A stretch of DNA of 64,000 nt from Neorhizobium sp. UBA3556 (GCA_002376235.1 DFNX01000001.1:248001-312000); one strand, 5' to 3'. Counted from the stretch's first letter, positions 7,478 through 18,400 are shown. The notes: a model not told the origin generated them from the letters alone. Program-made: numbers and translations.

Positions 7478-10400
7478 TTAGGCGGCGTAAACCACCAACA
7501 GGTCCTTGGCATCGATCTGGTCGCCGGCCTTGACGAGAACTTCGGAAATCACCCCGTCCTTCTCGGCATGCAACGCGGTCTCCATCTTCATCGCCTCGAT
7601 GGACAGAAGCACATCGCCCGCTTGCACCGTCTGGCCGGCAGCCACGGCAACGGTAGACACGACACCCGGCATCGGCGCGCCGAGATGTGCGGCATTGCCG
7701 GCTTCCACCTTGCGGCGGATCGCGCTGGAAGCGGTGCGATTGCGGTCCGGCACCTTGATGCGGCGCGGCTGGCCGTTGAGTTCGAAGAACACCGTCACCA
7801 TACCCTGCGCATCCGCAGCACTCATCGCCTGATTGACGATGACAAGCGTCTTGCCCCGCTCGATATCGGCGAACATTTCCTCACCATCTGCCAGACCGTA
7901 GAAATAGGTGGGCGTCGGTAGAACCGAGACCGGACCATAGGTTTCCGACGCCAGCGCGAAATCTGTGAACACCTTCGGATACATCAGATACGAGGCGAAC
8001 TCGAAGTCGTCGACCTTGCGGGAAAGCTTTTCCTCGATGTCCTTGCGCTCCTTGGCCAGATCGGCCGGCGGCAGCAGCGAACCGGGCACTGCCGTATAGG
8101 GTTTTTCGCCCTTCAGCGCCTTTTTCTGGATACCTTCCGGCCATCCGCCCGGAGGCTGGCCGAGATCGCCTTTCAGCATAGAGACGACCGATTCCGGGAA
8201 GGCGATATCCTTGTCCGGGTTCTCGACATCGGCAACCGTCAGGTCCTGGGAAACCATCATCAGCGCCATATCGCCGACCACCTTCGAAGAGGGCGTGACC
8301 TTGACGATATCGCCGAACATCTGGTTCACGTCGGCATAGGTCTGGGCGACCTTGTGCCATTTGGTATCCAGCCCCAGAGAACGCGCCTGTTCCTTCAGGT
8401 TGGTGAACTGGCCACCCGGCATTTCGTGCAGATAGACTTCCGATGCCGGCCCCTTCAGATCGCTTTCGAAGGCCGCATACTGGTTGCGCACCGCTTCCCA
8501 GTAGAACGAGATCTTTCTGATCCATTCCGGATCAAGCCCCGGATCGCGCTCCGAACCCGACAGCGCTTCGACAATCGAACCGAGACACGGCTGCGACGTG
8601 TTGCCGGAAAACGCATCCATTGCCGCATCGACCACGTCGACGCCGGCATCGACCGCAGCAAGCACGGTGGCTGCCGAAATACCGGATGTATCATGCGTAT
8701 GGAAATGGATCGGCAGCGAGGTCGCCTCACGCAGCGCCTTGAACAGCACGCGCGCCGCAGCTGGCTTCAACAGCCCGGCCATGTCCTTGACTGCAATGAT
8801 ATGCGCACCGGCCTTTTCCAGATCCTGCGCCAGACCGACATAATATTTGAGGTCGTATTTCGGCCGTGCGGAATTGGTCAGATCGCCGGTATAGCAGATC
8901 GCCGCCTCACACAGCTTGCCTTCCTCGTTCACCGCATCCATCGACACGCGCATGTTGTCGACCCAGTTCAGGCAGTCGAACACACGAAACAGATCGATAC
9001 CACCATTTTCGGAACTGCCCTTGGCAGCCTGACGGACGAAATATTTCACCACATTGTCGGGATAGTTCTTGTAGCCGACGCCGTTTGCCCCGCGCAGCAG
9101 CATCTGCAGCAGGATATTCGGCGCCGCCTCGCGGATCAGAGCCAGCCGCTCCCACGGATCTTCGGTGAGAAAGCGCATGGAAACGTCGAATGTCGCGCCA
9201 CCCCAGCATTCCAGCGAAAACAGGTTCGGCAGCGCCCGCGCATAAACGCCAGCAATGCTGGCAATGTCATGGGTGCGCATGCGGGTGGCGAGCAGCGACT
9301 GGTGGCCGTCACGCATCGTCGTGTCGGTGATCAGTGCCCGGCCTTCGCCACGCATCCACTCGGCAAATTTCTTCGGACCCAGCTCATCGAGCTTCTGCTT
9401 GGTGCCGGCCGGGATCGCCCCTTCGATGAACGGCAGGACAGGCTTCGAGATCTTGTCCGATGGCGTCGGCCGTCCTTTCGTTTCGGGATGACCGTTGACG
9501 GTGACGTCGGCCAGATAGGTCAGAAGCTTCGTCGCGCGGTCGGCACGCTTCACCTGTTCGAACAGTTCCGGCGTCGTATCGATGAACCGCGTCGTATAGG
9601 AGTTGTCGCGGAATTTCGGGTGAGCGATGATCGCTTCAAGGAAGGTCAGGTTGGTCGCCACGCCGCGGATACGGAATTCGCGCAGCGCGCGGTCCATGCG
9701 GCTGATCGCTTCCTGGGGCGTGGAACCTGATGCCGTGACCTTGACCAGCAGCGGATCGTAATAACGGGTGATGATCGCGCCCGTATAGGCCGTGCCGCCA
9801 TCAAGACGGATGCCGAAACCGGCCGCCGAACGATAGGCAGTGATACGCCCGTAATCCGGAATGAAGTTCTGCTCCGGGTCTTCCGTCGTAATACGGCACT
9901 GCAGGGCATGGCCGTTGAGCCGGATATTCTCCTGAGCAGGCACACCGGATTCCGGCGTGCCGATCGCAAACCCTTCGAGAATATGGATCTGCGCCTTGAC
10001 GATATCGATGCCGGTTACGACTTCCGTCACCGTATGCTCGACCTGAATGCGCGGGTTCACTTCGATGAAGTAGAATTTGCCGGTCTCGGCATCCATCAGA
10101 TATTCGACCGTGCCGGCGCCGACGTAATTCGTCGCCTTGGCGATCTTCAGCGAATAATTGGCGAGTTCCGCTCGCTGCGCTTCCGAAAGATAAGGTGCGG
10201 GAGCGCGCTCGACGACCTTCTGGTTACGGCGCTGGATGGAACAATCGCGCTCGAACAGATGCACGACATTGCCATGCGTATCGCCGAGCACCTGGCTTTC
10301 GACGTGGCGGGCACGTTCGACCAGCTTTTCCAGATAGACCTCGTCCTTGCCGAAGGCGGCCTTTGCCTCGCGCTTTGCTTCGACGACTTCACGGGCGAGA

Positions 10401-10951
10401 TCCTTGGGGTCGCGGATGGCGCGCATGCCGCGACCACCGCCACCCCATGAGGCCTTGAGCATCACCGGATAACCGATTTCCTCGGCCATCCGCGCCACTT
10501 CTGCGGCGTCGTCCGGCAGCGGATCGGTTGCCGGAACGACCGGCACACCGACCGAAATGGCAAGATTGCGGGCAGCCACCTTGTTGCCGAGCTGGCGCAT
10601 CGTGTCCGGCCGCGGACCGATGAAGATGATGCCGGCCTCGTCACAAGCATCGACGAATTCCGGGCTTTCGGAAAGCAGACCATAACCTGGATGGATCGCG
10701 TCGGCGCCGGAAAGCTTTGCCACCCGGATCACTTCCGGGATCGAAAGGTAGCTCTCGATCGGCCCGAGATCCTTTTGAAGATGCGGCCCACGACCGACCT
10801 GATAACTCTCATCCGCCTTGAACCGATGCAGCGAGAGTTTGTCTTCTTCCGCCCAGATCGCGACCGTCTTTATCCCGAGTTCATTGGCTGCGCGGAAAAC
10901 GCGGATAGCAATCTCGGATCGGTTGGCAACAAGGATCTTCTTTATCTGCAA
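7478..10951 (-). CDS. pyc: pyruvate carboxylase
   Basis: A 1157-residue single-chain biotin enzyme that carboxylates pyruvate to oxaloacetate, an anaplerotic step for growth on sugars. Domains in order: biotin carboxylase (about 1-460, starting KKILVANRSEIAIRVFRAAN, with the ATP-grasp segment SWGGGGRGMR); carboxyltransferase (about 535-830, DTTMRDGHQSLLATRMRT, with HFHTHDTSG metal/substrate residues); and a C-terminal biotinyl domain with EAMKMET, where Lys1122 is the biotinylation site. The length is the usual 1150. The start codon is TTG (10949-10951) after GGGAGA; no ATG fits, and the product begins exactly where family members begin. It is monocistronic, with a terminator at 7421. Confidence 0.97.
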   Translation of the reverse strand: MQIKKILVANRSEIAIRVFRAANELGIKTVAIWAEEDKLSLHRFKADESYQVGRGPHLQKDLGPIESYLSIPEVIRVAKLSGADAIHPGYGLLSESPEFVDACDEAGIIFIGPRPDTMRQLGNKVAARNLAISVGVPVVPATDPLPDDAAEVARMAEEIGYPVMLKASWGGGGRGMRAIRDPKDLAREVVEAKREAKAAFGKDEVYLEKLVERARHVESQVLGDTHGNVVHLFERDCSIQRRNQKVVERAPAPYLSEAQRAELANYSLKIAKATNYVGAGTVEYLMDAETGKFYFIEVNPRIQVEHTVTEVVTGIDIVKAQIHILEGFAIGTPESGVPAQENIRLNGHALQCRITTEDPEQNFIPDYGRITAYRSAAGFGIRLDGGTAYTGAIITRYYDPLLVKVTASGSTPQEAISRMDRALREFRIRGVATNLTFLEAIIAHPKFRDNSYTTRFIDTTPELFEQVKRADRATKLLTYLADVTVNGHPETKGRPTPSDKISKPVLPFIEGAIPAGTKQKLDELGPKKFAEWMRGEGRALITDTTMRDGHQSLLATRMRTHDIASIAGVYARALPNLFSLECWGGATFDVSMRFLTEDPWERLALIREAAPNILLQMLLRGANGVGYKNYPDNVVKYFVRQAAKGSSENGGIDLFRVFDCLNWVDNMRVSMDAVNEEGKLCEAAICYTGDLTNSARPKYDLKYYVGLAQDLEKAGAHIIAVKDMAGLLKPAAARVLFKALREATSLPIHFHTHDTSGISAATVLAAVDAGVDVVDAAMDAFSGNTSQPCLGSIVEALSGSERDPGLDPEWIRKISFYWEAVRNQYAAFESDLKGPASEVYLHEMPGGQFTNLKEQARSLGLDTKWHKVAQTYADVNQMFGDIVKVTPSSKVVGDMALMMVSQDLTVADVENPDKDIAFPESVVSMLKGDLGQPPGGWPEGIQKKALKGEKPYTAVPGSLLPPADLAKERKDIEEKLSRKVDDFEFASYLMYPKVFTDFALASETYGPVSVLPTPTYFYGLADGEEMFADIERGKTLVIVNQAMSAADAQGMVTVFFELNGQPRRIKVPDRNRTASSAIRRKVEAGNAAHLGAPMPGVVSTVAVAAGQTVQAGDVLLSIEAMKMETALHAEKDGVISEVLVKAGDQIDAKDLLVVYAA

Positions 10952-11064
10952 AGCGCTCTCCCAAGGGCAGAATTGGACTTGTTGCAGCGCAAGAGATCAA
11001 CATCCCTGAGATTACGCAAGTATAAAGTTGACCGAAAATGGAGCCTCAGGTTGCACAGATTGCC

Positions 11065-11793
11065 TCAGCCGATCAGTGCCAAACGGAAGGCCAGCGCGAT
11101 CAGGTGTTGCCGATTGTTCGCGCCGAGCTTTTCGTGCAGGCCATTAATGTACCAATCCACCGTATGGCTGGAAATATCGAGTTCCTTGGCGATCTCGTTG
11201 GAGGTAAGCCCGTTGGCGAGAAGGAGCGTGACTTCCATTTCCCGCCGCGTCAGTTGAGCCTCGCTGAGCGGCGCATTCTCGAAGATCTCGACTTTATGGC
11301 GAAGCTCCAGCAACTTCCAGAAAACCGCCTTGCCGACCGCATCGAACAGGCTGATTTCAGCCGGCGAAAGATCGATGGGCTTGCCACCGATCGCAAAGCT
11401 GCCGATCAGTCCGTTGCGACCATGGATGGGAAATACATAGCCATCATCCAGCCCATGCCGCGTCGCCTCTTGCAGCATTCGCTTCATCCGCTGCCGGTGC
11501 GGATCGGCCTTCAATGTCAGAAGCATCTCCTTCCAACGAAACGGCCGTTGCGCCAAACGCAGCCAGCGCAGCGTCGGATCGATCAGCGAATATTTTCGCT
11601 GCCTGTAAAGCTCTGTCCAGTTTTTTGGCCATTCCGCAGCCAGAACCGACCGCTGGAGCTTCAACTGCGGCAATGGCTGGATAAGAACACTGTAAAAATC
11701 GAAGCCATATCCCCCAACCAGTTTTTTAGTCTGGCTGGCAACCTGTTCCGGTGTTCTTGCTTCCCCAAGCAAGACCAGGAACTGGACAATCAT
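11065..11793 (-). CDS. LuxR-family regulator with autoinducer-binding domain (orphan)
   Basis: A 242-residue regulator. The N-terminal domain has all six residues that contact acyl-homoserine lactones in TraR/LuxR, with TraR-like spacing: Trp59, Tyr63, Asp72, Pro73, Trp87 and Gly118 (NWTELY, LIDPTLRW, PFRWKE, DDGYVFP). The C-terminal LuxR HTH (about 178-240) carries LTRREMEVTLLLANGLTSNE and IAKELDISSHTVDWYINGL. No luxI-type synthase occurs in the window, making it a LuxR solo here. The ATG at 11791-11793 gives family length; the frame extends to 11832. No strong ribosome site is visible for either start. Confidence 0.88.
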   Translation of the reverse strand: MIVQFLVLLGEARTPEQVASQTKKLVGGYGFDFYSVLIQPLPQLKLQRSVLAAEWPKNWTELYRQRKYSLIDPTLRWLRLAQRPFRWKEMLLTLKADPHRQRMKRMLQEATRHGLDDGYVFPIHGRNGLIGSFAIGGKPIDLSPAEISLFDAVGKAVFWKLLELRHKVEIFENAPLSEAQLTRREMEVTLLLANGLTSNEIAKELDISSHTVDWYINGLHEKLGANNRQHLIALAFRLALIG

Positions 11794-12056
11794 GGTAATA
11801 TTCAATACCGCCCCCGAGCCCGAACCGGGCATGCCGAATTACATATGCAACTATCGCCTCGACTGTTCAGGCCAACGGTTAGGATTCGTTGAAACCGTAA
11901 AGCCAAATCTAGCATTGCTGAAACGATAAACACCACAATTACGTGCATTTATGTTTTTTTACACGACACACCATACTGACACAATCGATCCTACGATAAT
12001 GGCTTGGAATCGCCTTGTATTGTCCATAAAGCTCAGTGACCCACATTAGGGTGGAA

Positions 12057-13853
12057 ATGACTGAAGAGGTTGAACGGTTGACACTATTTCAGGTTTATGC
12101 GCGGGCACTCAGATACCTGGGCAAGAACAAGTGGCGCGTAACGGCTATCGTCATCGCCAACATCGTGCTGGCCGTGATCACCATCGCCGAGCCTATCCTG
12201 TTCGGCTGGATCATCGATGCGATATCCTCCGGCGGCGCAGTGACCAATGTCCTGATCTTATGGGCAGCTTTCGGCGTCTTCAATACGATAGCTTACGTCC
12301 TAGTGGCGCGCGAAGCCGATCGGCTTGCCCATGGCCGCCGCGCATCGCTTCTGACGGAAGCCTTCGGCCGGATCATCTCGATGCCGCTCTCCTGGCATCA
12401 CCAGCGAGGCACTTCGAACGCCTTGCACACACTGCTTCGCGCTGCCGAAAGCCTGTTCGGCCTATGGCTCGAATTCATGCGCACGCATCTGGCGACCGGT
12501 GTGGCGATCCTCTTCCTGATCCCGACCGCCATCTCCATGGATTGGCGCCTCAGCCTCGTGCTTCTTGGCCTCAGCATCTTCTATTGGGTCATCGGCGTCG
12601 CAGTGATGAAGCGCACCAAGGAAGGCCAGGCATCCGTGGAAAGCCACTATCACCAGGTCTTTTCCCATGTCAGCGATTCGATCAGCAACGTCTCGGTCCT
12701 GCACAGCTACAACCGTATCGAGGCGGAGACCCAGGCGCTCAAGGCCTATACCAAGGACCTGCTCAAGGCCCAGTATCCGGTTCTCGACTGGTGGGCATTG
12801 GCTGGCGGCCTCAACCGCACGGCCTCGACCGTTTCCATGGGCGTTATCCTCGTCATCGGCACCATGCTCGTCCAGCGCGGCGAAATCCGTGTCGGCGATG
12901 TTGTCGCCTTCATCGGCTTCGCCAACCTGCTGATCGCCCGCCTCGATCTGCTACGCCAGTTCGCAACCCAGATCTTTGAAGCCCGGGCCAAGCTCGAAGA
13001 TTTCTTCGTTCTCGAAGATTCGGTCGATGACCGCACCGAACCCGCCAATGCCGGCGAATTGCGCGATGTCAGCGGTGAAGTGGAATTCCGCGATGTGAGC
13101 TTCGGTTTCGCCAATACCAAGCAGGGCGTCCACAATATCTCGTTCACCGCCAAGGCCGGCCAGACCGTTGCGATCGTCGGGCCGACCGGTGCGGGCAAGA
13201 CAACGCTGATCAATCTTCTCCAGCGAGTTTACGACCCGCAACAGGGCAAGATCCTGATCGACGGGATAGATATAGCAACCGTCACCCGTAAATCGCTGCG
13301 CCAGCAGATCGCCACCGTCTTCCAGGATGCCGGTCTCCTGAACCGCTCGATCAGCGACAACATTCGCCTCGGCCGCGAGGGTGCAACGGAAGCCGATATC
13401 ATCAAGGCGGCCGAAGCCGCAGCCGCAACCGAGTTCATCGAAGACCGTCTCAACGGCTACGAGACGGCTGTGGGAGAACGCGGCAACAAGCTTTCAGGCG
13501 GCGAACGCCAGCGTATCGCAATCGCACGCGCGATCCTGAAAAATGCCCCGATCCTCGTTCTTGACGAAGCCACCAGCGCGCTCGACGTGGAAACTGAGGC
13601 GCGCGTGAAGGTCGCGATCGACAAGCTGCGGCAGGATCGTACCACCTTTATCATCGCCCATCGCCTTTCGACCGTGCGCGACGCCAACACTGTAATCTTC
13701 CTCGATGGCGGCCGCGTCGCCGAAATGGGAAGCTATGACGAACTGAGCCGCCTCGGCGGCCGCTTCGCCTCGCTTCTGAGAACCAGCGGCCTGCTGGACG
13801 ATAGCGACGATGACAACGCTTCCAGCAAGGACAAGACGCCTAGTCCGGCGTGA
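12057..13853 (+). CDS. ndvA: cyclic beta-1,2-glucan ABC exporter (ATP-binding/permease)
   Basis: A half-size ABC exporter (598 residues from the ATG at 12057) equivalent to NdvA/ChvA, which moves the cyclic beta-1,2-glucan made by NdvB across the inner membrane. The transmembrane domain covers about 25-320; ISMPLSWHHQRGTSNALHTL and HVSDSISNVSVLHSYNRIEA are characteristic of this family. The nucleotide-binding domain has Walker A GPTGAGKT, signature LSGGERQ and Walker B ILVLDEATSALD. The start is uncertain: GTG 12036, ATG 12057, or TTG 12078. The TTG follows GAAGAGG at 12063-12069 and aligns with the start (MTLFQVY) I recall for Agrobacterium ChvA. ndvB lies 1.6 kb downstream on the same strand. 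Confidence 0.95.
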   Translation: MTEEVERLTLFQVYARALRYLGKNKWRVTAIVIANIVLAVITIAEPILFGWIIDAISSGGAVTNVLILWAAFGVFNTIAYVLVAREADRLAHGRRASLLTEAFGRIISMPLSWHHQRGTSNALHTLLRAAESLFGLWLEFMRTHLATGVAILFLIPTAISMDWRLSLVLLGLSIFYWVIGVAVMKRTKEGQASVESHYHQVFSHVSDSISNVSVLHSYNRIEAETQALKAYTKDLLKAQYPVLDWWALAGGLNRTASTVSMGVILVIGTMLVQRGEIRVGDVVAFIGFANLLIARLDLLRQFATQIFEARAKLEDFFVLEDSVDDRTEPANAGELRDVSGEVEFRDVSFGFANTKQGVHNISFTAKAGQTVAIVGPTGAGKTTLINLLQRVYDPQQGKILIDGIDIATVTRKSLRQQIATVFQDAGLLNRSISDNIRLGREGATEADIIKAAEAAAATEFIEDRLNGYETAVGERGNKLSGGERQRIAIARAILKNAPILVLDEATSALDVETEARVKVAIDKLRQDRTTFIIAHRLSTVRDANTVIFLDGGRVAEMGSYDELSRLGGRFASLLRTSGLLDDSDDDNASSKDKTPSPA

Positions 13854-13876
13854 TCTGGCTCTGACGGCAAAATCAG

Positions 13877-13910
13877 AAGGCCCGGCACTTCATTCAGTGC
13901 CGGGCCTTCG
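13877..13910. terminator. strong bidirectional terminator between ndvA and the M20 gene
   Basis: A perfect 13-bp stem, AAGGCCCGGCACT (13877-13889) and AGTGCCGGGCCTT (13896-13908), with a 6-nt loop. It lies between the convergent ndvA (+) and amidohydrolase (-) genes. The T tracts are short on both sides, but the stem is very stable. Confidence 0.75.
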
Positions 13911-13959
13911 TATTTCGGAAACACGCCTGTCGCCCGACGGCCATGCTGGGATCAGACGA

Positions 13960-15123
13960 TCACTTCGCCGCCAGATAGGTTTCCGCCAGCTCGACCCACA
14001 GATTGACGCCGATCGGCAGGGCATCGTCGTTGAAGTCGAATTTCGGGTGGTGCAGCGAAGGGTCGTTGTCGGTCTTCGCCGTGCCGAGGAAGAAGTAGCT
14101 GCCGGGGCGTTCCGCCAGCATATAGGCGAAATCCTCGGCCCCCATCATCGGGCGCTCGATCTCGGCGACATTCTTCGCGCCGACCACCTTTTTCGCCAGA
14201 TCGCGGATGAAATCGGTTTCCGCGGTGTGATTGATAGTCGCCTCGTAACCACGTTCGTAATCGATCGTCACCGACATGCCGTAGCTTGCGGCCTGTCCTT
14301 CGGCGATACCGCGGATGCGCTCTTCCAGCATGTCACGCACCTTCGGATCGAAGGAGCGGATGGTGATGGCCATCGTTGCGCGCTCGGGGATGACGTTGCT
14401 GGCAATGCCGGCATTGAACGCGCCGACGGTGACGACAGCCTGATCGAGCGGATGGATGTTGCGCGACACGACCGTCTGCAACGCCATGATGATGCTTGCA
14501 CCGGCCACGATCGGGTCGGAAGCCGTCTGCGGTTCTGCGCCATGGCCGCCACGGCCATTCACCGTGATCCGCGCTTCATCGACCGCTGCCATCAGCGGGC
14601 CGTCCTTGACGAAGACTTTGCCGAAGGGCATGGCCGGATCGTTGTGCATGCCGAACACTGCATCGCAGGGGAACTTGTCGAACAGGCCCTCTTCGATCAT
14701 GATCCTGGCGCCGCCGAAATTTTCTTCGGCAGGCTGGAAGATCAGATGGATCGTGCCGTCGAAATTCTTCCGCTCGGCTAGGATTTTTGCGGCACCAAGC
14801 AGCATGGCGGTGTGGCCGTCATGGCCGCAGGCATGCATTACGCCCTTGTTCTTGCTGGCATATTCAACGCCAGTCTCCTCGGTGATCGGCAGCGCGTCGA
14901 TATCGGCGCGGATGCCGACGGAACGCGAGCCGTTGCCGCTTTTAAGTGTCGCGACGATACCGGTCTTGGCCAGACCGCGGGTAACCTCGTAGCCGTATTG
15001 CTCAAGCTTTCCAGCGATGAAATCCGACGTATTGAATTCCGAAAGGCCGATCTCCGGGTTTTCATGGAGATGCCGGCGGATGGCAATCACGTCGGTCATG
15101 TCGTTTGAAAATCGCAGTGTCAT
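13960..15123 (-). CDS. M20-family amidohydrolase (hippurate hydrolase-like)
   Basis: A 387-residue cytoplasmic metallo-amidohydrolase of the M20D type, which cleaves N-acyl or N-aroyl amino acids. Metal-site motifs are visible: GVMHACGHDGHTAMLLGAAK (Cys/His ligands), then IFQPAEENFGGARIMIEEG with the catalytic Glu pair, and near the C-terminus MMGAEDFAYML. The ATG at 15121-15123 (MTLRFSND) is preferred; the open frame runs to 15189. It lies between ndvA and ndvB on the opposite strand, sharing the terminator at 13877 with ndvA and an upstream gap with ndvB. No functional link with glucan synthesis is evident. The natural substrate is unknown. Confidence 0.88.
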   Translation of the reverse strand: MTLRFSNDMTDVIAIRRHLHENPEIGLSEFNTSDFIAGKLEQYGYEVTRGLAKTGIVATLKSGNGSRSVGIRADIDALPITEETGVEYASKNKGVMHACGHDGHTAMLLGAAKILAERKNFDGTIHLIFQPAEENFGGARIMIEEGLFDKFPCDAVFGMHNDPAMPFGKVFVKDGPLMAAVDEARITVNGRGGHGAEPQTASDPIVAGASIIMALQTVVSRNIHPLDQAVVTVGAFNAGIASNVIPERATMAITIRSFDPKVRDMLEERIRGIAEGQAASYGMSVTIDYERGYEATINHTAETDFIRDLAKKVVGAKNVAEIERPMMGAEDFAYMLAERPGSYFFLGTAKTDNDPSLHHPKFDFNDDALPIGVNLWVELAETYLAAK

Positions 15124-15472
15124 CCCAATGCCTTTCTGGCTTTCGCGAAGTAAAGGCGAGGGTATAGACCATCGACGGCCGAGCGCCAATCGAACGCTTA
15201 CGGGGCACGCATTTTTCTCCCGGAATCCAATCGTTTGAATCCGTTCAGCCTTTATTCAGGCTGCCACGGCTAATGGGGTAGATTGTGTCAATCCGAGCTG
15301 TGGCTGGCGATAATTGGTGTCTTTGATTTGCAATATTCAAGCTGGCCTCTATCTCCCTTCGCGCGGATTGCACCGGAGCCCGGCGCCATTTCCCAAATGG
15401 CGGCGTGATTTTCTGGCGTAGGCCCGAGCAATTTGGCCGATAAACCCCGATTTTTCATTCAGAAGCGTGTCC
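15124..15472. other. 349-bp divergent regulatory gap upstream of ndvB
   Basis: No gene is seen. It must carry the promoters of the M20 gene (-) and ndvB (+). Two small hairpins are present: CAGCCT/AGGCTG at 15246-15263 and the tight CGCCATTT-CCC-AAATGGCG at 15384-15402. The second lies 70 nt before the ndvB start and would be in its leader if transcription begins upstream. I could not place a convincing -35/-10 pair. Confidence 0.5.
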
Positions 15473-18400
15473 ATGTCCCTTGATACTCCGAAGCCCGGTT
15501 CCTCGCGCGAAACAGACGTCAAGCAGATCGATCACAATGATTCGATCCGTGCGACCTATCTGACGATAGAAGACCTGAGAGATTGCGGCGTCCGGCTCGG
15601 ACGCGGCGAGGGAGAAGAGCTTCCCGGGCTGATGTCCTTCGAGTTCTTCCAGCAGCATTCCGATAACGAGAAGGAAATCCTTCGCGTCTATCGCGCGGCA
15701 GCTCTCGATGTGGATGCCGGTGCCTCGATCACGCCGGCGGCTGAATGGCTGCTCGACAACTATTACATCGTTGAAGAGGCGATCCAGGAAGTCCGCCGCG
15801 ATTTCCCGAAAAAGTTCTTCAAACAGCTGCCGACGCGCGTCATCCAGGGACAAAAGATGCCCCGCGTGCTGGCGCTTGCCTGGCTCTACGTGGCGCACAC
15901 CCATTCGGGCGTGAACCGCGAGACGCTCGCCGCCATGGTCGAGGGTTTCCAGGAAAACGAACCGCTCGAAATCGGCGAACTCTGGGCGCTGCCGTCCTTC
16001 ATCCGCTTCGTGCTGATCGAGAACCTGCGCCGTATCGCGACCCGCGTCGACCGTTCGCGCAACATGCGCAAGCGCGCCAATGACGTCGCCGACGAAATCA
16101 TTCGCCTGAACGACGAAACGGAAAGCGCCAAGGTGCTGGCCGGTGTTGCAGATCTGGCGCGAGATAACACGTTTGCGGCGCAGTTCCTCTACCGCATGCG
16201 CAATGCCTCGCAGTCAACGACGTTCGCCACGCAGTGGATCGAAGAGCGCCTGGCCGAAGTCGGCACGGATGTCGAGACGGTCACCCAGTCGGAGCAGAGC
16301 CGTCTCTCCTCCGGCAACGTGACGATGGGCAACATCATCAAGAGCCTGCGTCTGATCATCGATACGGAATGGAGCGTCTGGTTCGAGGACGTCTCGCAGA
16401 TTGACAAGCTGTTCCGCGAGCATACCGATTACGAAGCGCTCGATTTCGGCTCGCGCAATGCCTATCGCAACCGTATCGAAAAGCTTGCCCGCCTTTCCAA
16501 GCGCAGCGAGGCGGAAGTCACCCAGGCGGCCATCAAGCTTTCGCAGGATGCTGCCGAAAAAGACCCGGATGTGCGCGAGACCAATGTCGGCGCCTTCATC
16601 GTCGGCCGTCACCGCAAGGAGCTGGAAGCAGCCGTCGGTTACAATCCGCCAATCCTGCAGCGGGCGGTACGCGCCTATCGCAAGCTGAACTGGCTGGCGA
16701 TTGCCGCTCCGGTCATCCTGCTGACCGTTCTCGCGCTGGTGATTACAGGCCATTTCCTGGTTCAGGCTGCGATCCCGCTGATTGTGGTTTTCTTCCTGCT
16801 TCTGATGTTCGCGCTTCCGGCGTCCGAAGGTGCGACTGGCCTGTTCAACACGGTCGTCACCTATTTCGTCAAACCGGCGCGTCTTGTTGGCTATGAGTTC
16901 AAGGAAGGCATTCCGGAAGAGGCAAAGACGCTGGTCGTCGTGCCATGCCTGATCACCGACCGCGATACGGTCGATGAACTGGTGCGCAATCTCGAGGTTC
17001 ATTATCTCGCCAACCCACATGGCGAGATCTATTTCTCGCTGCTTTCCGATTGGCGCGACAGCAAGCTGGAGCAGACCGAAGCCGATCTCGAAATCCTCGA
17101 TTACGCCAAGCGCGAAATCGCGGCGCTGAATGCCCGCTACAAGGATGAAGTGGAAAGCGATCGGTTCTTCCTGCTGCACCGCCGCCGTCTGTTCAATCCG
17201 AACGAAGGCGTTTGGATGGGCTGGGAGCGCAAGCGCGGCAAGCTGCACGAGCTGAACCTGCTTCTGCGCGGCGACCGCGACACGACCTATCTGCAGGGTG
17301 CCAATACGGTTCCGGCAAACGTCCAGTATGTGATGACGCTCGATGCCGATACCCGCCTCATTCGCGATGCGGCGACCAAGCTGGTCGGCAAGATGCACCA
17401 CCCGATCAACCGTCCGGTTCTCGACCCTGAGACCAATCAGGTCGTCAAAGGTTACGGCCTGATGCAGCCGCGCGTCACCCCGTCGCTGACCACCGGCACG
17501 GAAGCTTCGGTCTTCCAGCGCGTCTTCTCGGTCGGGCGCGGCCTCGATCCTTACGTCTTCGCCGTTTCCGACGTCTATCAGGACCTGACCGCCGAAGGTT
17601 CGTTCACCGGCAAGGGCCTCTATCACGTAGATGCCTTCGAGGCATCGCTGAAGGGCCGTATCGAAGAAAACGCGGTTCTGTCGCACGACCTTCTCGAAGG
17701 CTCGTTCGCCCGTTGCGCCCTCGTGACCGATGTCGAGCTGGTCGAGGATTTCCCGACCCGTTACGAAGTCGAAGTCTCGCGCCAGCATCGCTGGGCCCGC
17801 GGCGACTGGCAGCTCATCCCCTATATCTTCGATGCCAAGCGTGGCGTGACCGCGCTCGGCCGCTGGAAGATGCTGGATAACCTGCGCCGGTCGCTCACCC
17901 CGATCGCTTGGTTCTTCGCCTCCGTGCTCGGCTGGTATTTCATGGACACGCTTGGCGCGCTGATCTGGCAGATCCTGCTGATCTTTTCGCTGTTCGTCGC
18001 CCCGACGATCTCGCTTCTTACCAACCTTCTGCCGCGTTCCAGCGACAATGTCGCCAAGGCGCATTTCTATTCGGTCTGGTCCGACGTGCGCTCGACCAAT
18101 GCCCAGGTTGCGCTTCGCATCGTCTTCATCGCCGATTCCGCCTGCATCATGACCGATGCGATCGGGCGCTCGCTCTATCGCCTGTTCGTCTCCCGCAAGC
18201 TGATGCTGGAATGGAAGACGGCCGCATCGATCCAGTCGAATGCGCAGGGCAGCCCGACCGATTATTACAGGTCTATGTGGCATGCGCCGGCAATCGCCGT
18301 TTTGAGCATCATCCTTGCCGCCATTCCGGGCGACAACGCCTTCCTGGTCGGCATTCCGTTTGCTATTCTGTGGATCTTCTCGCCGCTCGTCGCCTGGTAT

